Assembly: GCF_001458595.1 (NCBI RefSeq)
Contig: NZ_LN890327.1
Span: forward strand, 1 to 53,935
Origin: Clostridium neonatale
Lineage (GTDB): Bacteria > Bacillota > Clostridia > Clostridiales > Clostridiaceae
DNA length: 53,935 nt
Reading direction: 5' to 3'
The translations under genes and the position numbers were made by a program. Positions 18,080 through 24,855 of the stretch are shown piece by piece (the first letter of the stretch is position 1; each line of letters starts with the position of its first letter). The notes under the pieces are model-generated. The model ran no database searches. It worked only from the letters and a program-made list of their open reading frames with translations, and was not told the origin of the DNA.

Positions 18080-18817
18080 ATGATAACTGAAAATCTAAAT
18101 AAAGAAAATGTAAATGTTACGAATAAATATTTTTCTCATAAAAAGGATTTTAATATAAAAGATATTAAGGGACAAATTAATTTAATTATAGATATTCATA
18201 AAATATTGATGAAATGTGAATTTGACGGATTAAGCAGGATAGAAAGCAAGATAGGAAGAGAAGTTGAAGGATATAAGGTTCAATTAAAAAGAATAAAGCG
18301 TGATTATAACGAACTGATTATGAAAACAAATAAAAATGATATAGATAAATTTTTAATATTTGAAGGAAAGAATATGATAAATCAAGCTAGTGTAGCTTTA
18401 GATAAGATTTATGATGATAATTATCTAAGCATCATAAATAGAAGTATGAATAGAAAAGAAATATGCTTAGGAAGAGTTGATGATGGAAATCTAAGAAAAG
18501 AAAATGAACAATTAGAAATAGGTTCATTAAAGGGGATTTCATATAACTTAATTGAAGAAGATTTGTATAAGTATATAAAGAAGATACAGAAGAAAAATTT
18601 ATATATAGATGAAAATGAAGTAATAGATTTGTTTGTGAGAGCATCACATTTAGCATATGGCAGTATTAATTATTTAAAAGGATTATGTATATATCCTAGA
18701 GATTTCTTAAAAAATTGGGAACGCTACAGGCAAGCTAAAAGCAATAAAACATATGAAGAATATTCTATTGAATTTGAAAAAATAATGAAATATGAATTTA
18801 GGGATATTCGAAAATAG
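18080..18817 (+). CDS. Unknown protein between two CotS-like genes
   Basis: A 245-residue hydrophilic protein rich in Lys, Ile, Asn and Glu, mainly helical, with no signal peptide or membrane segment and no family I recognise. The C-terminal part (HLAYGSINYLKGLCIYPRDFLKNW) looks like the last helices of CotS proteins, whose ends contain similar FPRDFW-type motifs, so it may pack against them. The ATG at 18080 is about 20 bases from AAGGAGGAG, and a minimal ATG-TAA pair (18072-18077) lies between. It follows the first cotS-like gene by 13 bases and is surely co-transcribed. Probably a spore-surface accessory protein. Confidence 0.7.
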   Translation: MITENLNKENVNVTNKYFSHKKDFNIKDIKGQINLIIDIHKILMKCEFDGLSRIESKIGREVEGYKVQLKRIKRDYNELIMKTNKNDIDKFLIFEGKNMINQASVALDKIYDDNYLSIINRSMNRKEICLGRVDDGNLRKENEQLEIGSLKGISYNLIEEDLYKYIKKIQKKNLYIDENEVIDLFVRASHLAYGSINYLKGLCIYPRDFLKNWERYRQAKSNKTYEEYSIEFEKIMKYEFRDIRK

Positions 18818-18843
18818 AGATTTAGTTTGTTAGGAGTGAGTAA

Positions 18844-19899
18844 ATGAAAAAAATAAAATATGCACATAAAAATACTTTATGTGAATATGATTTGAGTTTA
18901 GACTTTTTTAAAGAATTAGGAATTAAGATAAATGATGTTGTTCCACTTAGAAAAGTTTTCTTATTATATACAGATGAAGGAAATAAAATATTAAAAAAAG
19001 TAAATTATGATATAGATAGGATTAATATAATAAGTGACTCTTTAGATTATATAAAAAAGAAATATAATAATGTTATTGCTTTTGATAAATTAAAAAATAG
19101 TTTAAATTATATACAATGGAAAGGTAATTTATACGTTGTAATGGATTTATTACAAGGAAGAGAAGCGACTTTTTCTAACCCTATCGAAATTGAACTTTGT
19201 GCAGAAAATCTTGCAATGCTCCATAATGCATCAAATGGCCTTAAGGAATATTTAGAAAAAAAATACTCTAAAAACATGATGGATATTTCTTTAAAAGATA
19301 AATTCACAATGTCATACGATAATTTATGCAATTTGAAGGAAATGGTTAGTAAATACAAATATAAAAATCAGTTTGACACATTATTTATGGAAAATGTGGA
19401 CAAATATTTGGATGAGATAGTTAATGTAAATAATAAGCTAGAGAAAAGCTCCTATATCAGTTTGAGAAATATGGAAGACAAGATTTCAATATGTCATAAT
19501 GATTTGGCATATCATAATTTTCTTATTAATGATAGAGATGTCAATATATTAGACTTTGACTTTATGACTATAGATCTGAGGGTTATAGATATAGCAGATT
19601 TTATATTAAAATCAATAAAAAATGTGGCCTTTGATATAAATAAGATGATTCTTGAAATAAATTCATATGAAAAGATTAATAAATTATCATTAGAAGAAAA
19701 AGAAGTTTTGGGGATTCTAATAGAATTTCCAAGAGATTTTTATTCAATAGTAGATGATTATTATAATAAAAGAAAGTCTTGGGATTATGATGTGTTTTTA
19801 AATAGATTATTAGGAAAACTAGATAATGAAAGCTTTAGATATGAATTTTTAGAAACTTATAATAAAATGCTAAATAAAGATGTCTCACAAAATAAATAA
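18844..19899 (+). CDS. CotS-family protein, second copy
   Basis: A 351-residue kinase-fold protein. The catalytic loop reads CHNDLAYHNFLI and the metal site LDFDFM, so the Asp and Asn of the loop are kept. The C-terminal IEFPRDFYSI helix is like that of the other CotS-like proteins. TTAGGAGTG lies 7 bases before the ATG. It is the last gene of a three-gene spore operon. Its last two codons and stop (AAT AAA TAA) lie within an inverted repeat that also ends the convergent glycosyltransferase gene. Confidence 0.85.
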   Translation: MKKIKYAHKNTLCEYDLSLDFFKELGIKINDVVPLRKVFLLYTDEGNKILKKVNYDIDRINIISDSLDYIKKKYNNVIAFDKLKNSLNYIQWKGNLYVVMDLLQGREATFSNPIEIELCAENLAMLHNASNGLKEYLEKKYSKNMMDISLKDKFTMSYDNLCNLKEMVSKYKYKNQFDTLFMENVDKYLDEIVNVNNKLEKSSYISLRNMEDKISICHNDLAYHNFLINDRDVNILDFDFMTIDLRVIDIADFILKSIKNVAFDINKMILEINSYEKINKLSLEEKEVLGILIEFPRDFYSIVDDYYNKRKSWDYDVFLNRLLGKLDNESFRYEFLETYNKMLNKDVSQNK

Positions 19900-19904
19900 G
19901 GGAC

Positions 19905-20219
19905 GTAGTAAGTTTATATGATAATACCCGAAAAGAAGCTCTCATGTTATGCTCGATTGCTACAAAAAATAAGCTAAGAATTCAAACATGCAGACTTGCA
20001 TCCACAACTGTTTGCTCCAAGGCATATAATGCTTAGTGAGGTATGAACTTAGCATTATAGCCCATCTTCATCTACTTATGAAGATGTTTCCTTTAATATA
20101 CCTTGGACAAACAATTGTGGAACAAGTCTACATGCAAGAATTCTAAAGCTCATTTTTTGAATGCAATTCTCCGCACAACAAGAGAGTTTCTTTTCTTTGT
20201 TTCATCTAAATTATAGTAC
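19905..20219. repeat. Large fold-back element 1 (about 315 nt)
   Basis: The left arm (19905-20022) and right arm (20101-20219) are imperfect reverse complements over nearly 120 bases: for example AAGAAGCTCTC against GAGAGTTTCTT, GCAGACTTG against CAAGTCTAC, CTCCAAGG against CCTTGG. The apex is occupied by module A of the structured repeat family in minus orientation. It ends two convergent transcripts and could act as a strong terminator. No coding potential is seen. Confidence 0.75.
20021..20095 (-). repeat. Structured repeat module A, copy in fold-back loop
   Basis: Read on the minus strand it begins TTAAAGGAAACATCTTCAT, forms the TCTTCAT...ATGAAGA hairpin, then GGGCTATAATGCT paired with AGCATTATATGCC. 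It matches the A modules at 31827 and 47558 with a few substitutions. Confidence 0.75.
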
Positions 20220-20337
20220 CGGTGTTATGCTGCTATAAATATAATCATATTTAAGATTCAAAAATAATTATTTATAGATGTTAAAGATTTAAAAAGTTAA
20301 TATCTTATCCTTAAAAAATGGCATATCATAAATAAAT

Positions 20338-20402
20338 GAAATACCTAGTCATATATATTTGTAGGCATTGAATAATACTCAAAACATAAATTAGATTTCT
20401 AT
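20338..20402 (+). repeat. Decayed structured repeat module B
   Basis: GAAATACCTAGTCATATATA followed by TTTGTAGG aligns with the first half of module B (at 31900 and 47484) with three to four mismatches in 25. The second half is barely recognisable. Confidence 0.55.
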
Positions 20403-20406
20403 TATT

Positions 20407-20628
20407 TTAGAAAAAAACAAAGAAATTCAATATATGAATAGGCGTAGTATTGTATTGGAAATTTTGGCTTTTAAATTCTTTGGCAGAGGCTGTTCCAAAA
20501 TTGTTTGTCCAAAAACTTGCTTTTTGGAGCAAACATTTTTGGGTGCAGCCTCTGCCATTAGAATTTTTAGCTGAAATTTCCCTACAATCGAGCCTATCAT
20601 ATATTGAATTTCGGTTGTTATCCACTAA
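20407..20628. repeat. Large fold-back element 2 (about 220 nt)
   Basis: Arms 20407-20515 and 20521-20628 are long imperfect reverse complements. Exact blocks include GAAATTCAATATATG with CATATATTGAATTTC, GAAATTT with AAATTTC, and GGCAGAGGCTG with CAGCCTCTGCC; the loop is about 5 bases. The apex motif TTGTTTGTCCAA...TTGGAGCAAACA also occurs at the apex of fold-back 1, so the two share an origin. Confidence 0.8.
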
Positions 20629-20646
20629 ACTCTGATTCTACGTCAC

Positions 20647-21783
20647 TTATTTATTAGGTGAAGCATCTTCTATTATTGATTTATAAGCGTTTATTGTTTT
20701 AGTAGCTGTTTTATCCCAGGAAAAATCATTACTACGAGTCAAACTTTTTTTAACCATTGTGAGTTTTAGCAAGCTGTTGCTTAGAACTCTTTCTATATCG
20801 TATGACAATAGATCTATATCATTTGGATCGATTAATAAAGCAGACTCATAACATACCTCAGGAAGGGATGTAACATTAGAAGCTATAACTGGTGTTCCAC
20901 AGGCCATTGCTTCTATTGGAGGTAGTCCAAATCCTTCATAAAAAGAAGGATATACTAAAACTTCTGCTGCATTATAAAATAGAGGCATATCTTGCAATGG
21001 AATGAAGTCTGTAAATATAACTTTATCAGCAATTTTAAGTTCTTCAGTTCTAGATTTATACATTTCATATGCAGGACCTTTTCTACCTGTTATAACTAAT
21101 TTGAAATTATCCGTTAACTTTGAGGGGAGCCTAGAGTATGCTTCTATTAATCCAAGAATATTTTTTCTAGGACTAAATCCTCCAACATAAAGTATAAAAT
21201 CTTCTTCAATTCCATATTTATTTGTTATAAAGGTTTTGCTCCTACATTTACTCAAAGGTTTATAAATTTTTTCAGCAGCCAAAGGTGTTACGAATATTTT
21301 TTCTAAAGGAAAGTTAAATTCTTTTGCAATGTCAGTTTTTGAAAACTCTGATACTGTAATTATTCCATCACAAAGGTCAATTATTTTTGGAAGTTCTTCG
21401 TTAAAAATTTTAAGATATCTATCACTAACCGTTTCAGGCATTCTGAGTGGAATAATATCATGTAATGTAATAACTTTTTTGCATTCAATGTTTTCTGAAA
21501 GTCCAACTCCGTTTTGAGGGATATGATAAAGCTCTATATCAATGCTATTTAAGATGTTAGGGACTTTTACATTTTCCCAAAAGTTTTCAGAACATACTGA
21601 TTCAACAGACTGGATTCTAAAATTTTCATTTAGATTATTTAATGAATCACATTCTGGCATAAAAACTAAATAATCGTTGATGGAGTCAGTGTTATTAAGG
21701 CTTCTTATTAATTCATGAGTGTATGTGCCAATGCCCGTACCTCTGTACCATTTAGCAGCCCTACCATCTATTCCTATTTTCAT
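20647..21783 (-). CDS. GT4-family glycosyltransferase, CotSA-like, second copy
   Basis: A 378-residue paralogue of the enzyme at 15795-16925, with the same start (MKIGIDGRAAKWYRGTGIGT) and the same E-x7-E block ([19 protein letters not shown]). It is divergent from a cotS-like gene at 21893, repeating the arrangement at 15795-18066. The ATG at 21783 follows AAAGGG by 7 bases; the GTG at 21786 is an alternative. Expected role: nucleotide-sugar-dependent glycosylation of a spore-surface polymer. Its stop codon lies in the 18-bp inverted repeat of the adjoining gap. Confidence 0.88.
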   Translation of the reverse strand: MKIGIDGRAAKWYRGTGIGTYTHELIRSLNNTDSINDYLVFMPECDSLNNLNENFRIQSVESVCSENFWENVKVPNILNSIDIELYHIPQNGVGLSENIECKKVITLHDIIPLRMPETVSDRYLKIFNEELPKIIDLCDGIITVSEFSKTDIAKEFNFPLEKIFVTPLAAEKIYKPLSKCRSKTFITNKYGIEEDFILYVGGFSPRKNILGLIEAYSRLPSKLTDNFKLVITGRKGPAYEMYKSRTEELKIADKVIFTDFIPLQDMPLFYNAAEVLVYPSFYEGFGLPPIEAMACGTPVIASNVTSLPEVCYESALLIDPNDIDLLSYDIERVLSNSLLKLTMVKKSLTRSNDFSWDKTATKTINAYKSIIEDASPNK

Positions 21784-21892
21784 CACTAAACCCTTTCAAA
21801 GTATTTATCTTAATGTATTATATTAAAAGAATAGAAAAATTGTTAATAAAAGAAAAATAATTCACATATAAATATACAGGAGGTGAGAGAGT

Positions 21893-22891
21893 ATGATGAG
21901 AGAATTTGAAATTGAGAGGCAGTTTGATATAAAGATAGAAAAACTTAAGGCCAATAAAGGTGTTTATTATCTCAAAACTGATAAGGGTGAGAGATGTTTA
22001 AAGAAAATAAATTATGGACCACAAAAATTATTGTTTGTTTATGGGGCAAAAGAACATCTTGCTAAAAACGGTTTTACTAATTTGGACAAATATTATTTGA
22101 ATATAGATGATGAACCTTATGCATTAGTAAACGAGGATTTATATACTTTATCAGAATGGCTAGATGGGAAAGAGTGTGACTTTCACAACATAGAGGAAGT
22201 AAAGATGGCTGCTAAAACATTAGCAGAGCTCCATGAGGCTTCAAAGGGGTATGACCCACCTGAAAATTCTAAGCTTAAAAGTGATCTTGGAAGATGGCCT
22301 CACTTAATGGAAAAAAGAATAAAATCATTTGATAAGATGAGGGATATGGTTAGAAAGAAGAATATAAAGAATGATTTTGATATAGCGTATATACAATCGA
22401 TGGACTTTTATAAGGAAATTGGTAAAAAGGCGTTAGATACATTAAAAAGTTCAGCATATTATGAATTATGTGCAATAGCAGAAGTAGATAAGAGCTTTTG
22501 TCACCATGATTATACCTATCATAATATAATTTTGAGTCCTAATAAGGATGTATATGTTATAGATTTCGACTATTGTAAAAGAGAAGTTAGAATGTTTGAT
22601 ATCAGCAACTTCATGATAAAGGTTTTAAAAAGAGTTGACTGGAATTTTGATTTCGCAGCCGCTATTCTTGAAGAATATAATTCTGTCTCAAAACTATCAA
22701 AAGATGAATATAAAGTTTTATTTGCGTATCTTCAATTTCCGCAAAGATATTGGAGGCTTGCTAATAGATACTATTATAATGAGGTTAATTGGGCACAAAA
22801 TACTTTTGCAGGTAAACTAAATGGAATAGTTGAAGAACAGGAATTATTCTTAAAATTCCTAGAAAAGTTTAAAAGTGAGTATAACATATAG
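21893..22891 (+). CDS. CotS-family spore coat protein, third copy
   Basis: A 332-residue kinase-fold protein with catalytic loop CHHDYTYHNIIL and metal site VIDFDYCKRE, closest in style to the protein at 17050. The late AYLQFPQRYWRL helix is the family's conserved C-terminal motif. AGGAGGT lies 8 bases before the ATG; a second ATG follows at once. It is transcribed alone, divergent from the second CotSA-like gene, and ends at a strong hairpin. Confidence 0.88.
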   Translation: MMREFEIERQFDIKIEKLKANKGVYYLKTDKGERCLKKINYGPQKLLFVYGAKEHLAKNGFTNLDKYYLNIDDEPYALVNEDLYTLSEWLDGKECDFHNIEEVKMAAKTLAELHEASKGYDPPENSKLKSDLGRWPHLMEKRIKSFDKMRDMVRKKNIKNDFDIAYIQSMDFYKEIGKKALDTLKSSAYYELCAIAEVDKSFCHHDYTYHNIILSPNKDVYVIDFDYCKREVRMFDISNFMIKVLKRVDWNFDFAAAILEEYNSVSKLSKDEYKVLFAYLQFPQRYWRLANRYYYNEVNWAQNTFAGKLNGIVEEQELFLKFLEKFKSEYNI

Positions 22892-22903
22892 TAATAAAGA
22901 TAT

Positions 22904-22945
22904 AATCCTTATTAACTTACTGTATTGTAAGTTATAAGGATTATT
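22904..22945 (+). terminator. Rho-independent terminator
   Basis: AATCCTTATTAACTTAC pairs with GTAAGTTATAAGGATT (one bulge) around a 6-base loop, followed by ATTATTTATTT. Confidence 0.85.
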
Positions 22946-22999
22946 ATTTATTTAAATAATATTTTACAGAGAAAGTTATTTATAAGCATATACTGTGAA

Positions 23000-23026
23000 A
23001 CCTTTGATGATAATTTCCATATTATA
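23000..23026 (+). promoter_or_regulatory. Possible sigma-K promoter of yabG
   Basis: AC (23000-23001), a 16-base spacer, then CATATTATA (23018-23026). yabG is controlled by sigma-K in B. subtilis, which supports the reading. Confidence 0.5.
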
Positions 23027-23055
23027 AAATGAATAATATATTTAGGAGTAATATA

Positions 23056-23928
23056 ATGGATATAGGAGATATTGTTGTAAGACGCTCTTATGGTAAGGAT
23101 GTAACGTTTAAAATTATAGATATTAAATATAAAAATGGAGAGAAAAATTTTATCTTAAAGGGAATTAATATAAGAATAATAGCTGATTCTGCAATTGAGG
23201 ATTTAGAAGAAATTAAAGAAGGTAATAAGAATGATATTGGATCTAAGGATAAAATCTTAAATACAAGAGTAAGCGAAGCGATAAATAAAGCGATGGTTTT
23301 TAGAGGAGAACTTAGAGACAAAGTTGAAAAAGCCCCCAAAATAAAAAATAAAGATGAATTGATGTTTGGAAGGCCAGGGAAAATCCTACATGTTGATGGA
23401 GACAGTGAATATATGGAGACATGCTTAAAGGTATATAAGCAACTATCATTAGATGCCATAGGAAAAGCTATACCAGAGAATGAGCAACCTGATGTTATAG
23501 TAGATTTAGTTAAGGAAGTAAAGCCGGATATAGTAGTTCTTACTGGCCATGACAGTGTAATTAAAGAACCGAAAGATTATTTGGATTTAAATAATTATAG
23601 GAATTCAAAATATTTTTTGAAATCTGTTGAGAATCTAAGAAATTATAATTCAAGCTATGATGAATTGGTGATTTTTGCAGGAGCCTGCCAAAGTTGCTAT
23701 GAAAGAATATTGGATGTTGGAGCAAATTTCGCTTCATCTCCTAGCAGAGTACTTATACACTGTTTAGATCCAGTATTTGTGTGCGAAAAAATCGCATATA
23801 CACGAATTGATAAGGTAATATCTATAACAGATGTTATTGAAAATACAATAACAGGAATTAAAGGTGTAGGTGGATTACAAACACGTGGCAAATATAGAGA
23901 AGGATATCCTAAATCGCCATATATCTAA
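23056..23928 (+). CDS. yabG: Sporulation-specific protease YabG
   Basis: A 290-residue protein of the YabG (peptidase U57) family. It begins MDIGDIVVRRSYGKDV, typical of the family, and has the later blocks KILHVDGDSEYMETCLKVY, VVLTGHDS and FAGACQSCYE; the last holds likely catalytic residues. YabG trims coat proteins during late sporulation and, in C. difficile, processes germination proteins. The start at 23056 follows AGGAG; the upstream ATG at 23029 has no site. The neighbours veg and sipL follow, an order I recall from other clostridia. A sigma-K-like promoter precedes it. Confidence 0.95.
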   Translation: MDIGDIVVRRSYGKDVTFKIIDIKYKNGEKNFILKGINIRIIADSAIEDLEEIKEGNKNDIGSKDKILNTRVSEAINKAMVFRGELRDKVEKAPKIKNKDELMFGRPGKILHVDGDSEYMETCLKVYKQLSLDAIGKAIPENEQPDVIVDLVKEVKPDIVVLTGHDSVIKEPKDYLDLNNYRNSKYFLKSVENLRNYNSSYDELVIFAGACQSCYERILDVGANFASSPSRVLIHCLDPVFVCEKIAYTRIDKVISITDVIENTITGIKGVGGLQTRGKYREGYPKSPYI

Positions 23929-23941
23929 TTTATTTTTTAAC

Positions 23942-23996
23942 AAAAAAGAATCTATATCAAAATTACTAATTAAATTTCATATAGATTCTTTTTTTT
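23942..23996 (+). terminator. Rho-independent terminator after yabG
   Basis: AAAAAAGAATCTATAT and ATATAGATTCTTTTTT form a 16-bp stem over a long AT loop and end in a T run. Confidence 0.85.
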
Positions 23997-24164
23997 ATAA
24001 GTGTTATTTATATTTAAATCAAATATAAAAAAAGAATAAAAAGAAAAGTATAACTGAATAGTTAAATATAAAGAATTTATTGATAAATTCTAGAAAATAT
24101 ACGAATAAAAATAATAAAATAAACAGATACTAAAAATATCTTAATATTTTATTTATAATATTTA

Positions 24165-24193
24165 TTGACAAGTGCCATAATAGGTGATAAAAT
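24165..24193 (+). promoter_or_regulatory. veg promoter P1 (sigma-A)
   Basis: TTGACA (24165-24170), 17 bases, then TAAAAT (24188-24193): near-consensus. Confidence 0.75.
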
Positions 24194-24204
24194 TAAAATT
24201 TTAT

Positions 24205-24232
24205 TTGACAAATATTTATATTATGATATAAT
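24205..24232 (+). promoter_or_regulatory. veg promoter P2 (sigma-A, extended -10)
   Basis: TTGACA (24205-24210), 16 bases ending in TGA, then a perfect TATAAT (24227-24232). It would start about 20 bases before the veg start codon. veg is known in B. subtilis for a very strong promoter. Confidence 0.85.
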
Positions 24233-24257
24233 ATAAATTGGAAAGAGGGTGTTTAAT

Positions 24258-24500
24258 ATGGAAAACACTAATACCATTGCCACCATAAAAAGTGATATAA
24301 GTAAACACTTAGGGCAAAAGGTTACTCTTAAAGCTAATGGAGGAAGAAAAAAGATATTAGTTAATGATGGAGTAATTGATAGTGTATATCACAACATTTT
24401 TGTTATTAGATTAAAAGATGACACCCAAAGGAAAGTGACTTACAGCTATTCAGATGTACTAACAAAAACGGTGCAGTTAGTATTTCCAAGTAGTGTATAA
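24258..24500 (+). CDS. veg: Veg protein
   Basis: An 80-residue protein matching Veg of Firmicutes: a central GQKVTLKANGGRKK block, then DSVYHNIFVIRL and VTYSYSDVLTKTVQL. In B. subtilis Veg is abundant in vegetative cells and promotes biofilm gene expression; its molecular action is not settled. The ATG at 24258 is 8 bases after AGAGGG; a GTG at 24249 overlaps that site and is rejected. Two tandem near-consensus promoters predict very high expression. Confidence 0.95.
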   Translation: MENTNTIATIKSDISKHLGQKVTLKANGGRKKILVNDGVIDSVYHNIFVIRLKDDTQRKVTYSYSDVLTKTVQLVFPSSV

Positions 24501-24530
24501 ACTTCGATATATATATCGGAGTTTTATTTT
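24500..24530 (+). terminator. Rho-independent terminator after veg
   Basis: AACTTCGATAT pairs with ATATCGGAGTT (one wobble), followed by TTATTTTTT. Confidence 0.8.
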
Positions 24531-24555
24531 TTATAGAAAATAAAACATAAAAAAA

Positions 24556-24580
24556 GAAAGATGGTGGGTTTCCATCTTTC
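24556..24580. other. Hairpin in the 355-base veg-sipL gap
   Basis: GAAAGATGG and CCATCTTTC form a 9-bp stem around TGGGTTT (7 bases). No T tract follows. The rest of the gap is AT-rich and holds only the veg terminator and a possible sigma-E promoter. Confidence 0.45.
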
Positions 24581-24710
24581 AACTATGGTATAAAAGGGTA
24601 TTGAGAATTTATGAGAGGTTATATGGTCAATAACCACTTATAATGATATATTATTATAAAAAAAATGTCAATATTTTTTGAAAAAAAATAGAAGAACATC
24701 AAAACTTAGA

Positions 24711-24738
24711 TATATTGGACATAAAGTATCATATTATA
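24711..24738 (+). promoter_or_regulatory. Possible sigma-E promoter of sipL
   Basis: TATATT (24711-24716), 13 bases, then CATATTATA (24730-24738). It resembles mother-cell sigma-E boxes, with slightly short spacing. sipL is a sigma-E gene in C. difficile. Confidence 0.4.
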
Positions 24739-24855
24739 TTCAAAAGATGAGTATTTTGTAAAAAAAAATTTTTAAATTTATTATAGTGCTTGTCATAAAA
24801 CAATTAAAGTTTATGTATAAATGAATAGTAGTAGTTTTATGGGAGGTATTTAAAG

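Larger units (their letters stand above)
19891..20655. repeat. Intergenic block bounded by an 18-bp inverted repeat
   Basis: AATAAATAAGGGACGTAG (19891-19908) and the complement of AATAAATAAGTGACGTAG (20638-20655) match at 17 of 18 positions. Each includes the Asn-Lys-stop end of a gene: the cotS-like gene on + and the glycosyltransferase on -. All structured repeats of the gap lie between them. This may be an original palindromic gene junction split by later insertions, or the ends of a composite element. There is no gene within the block. Confidence 0.6.

Noticed and set aside
20450..20635. Small open frames on both strands in fold-back 2
   Set aside because: They arise from the palindrome itself; the predicted proteins are not family-like and lack ribosome sites.
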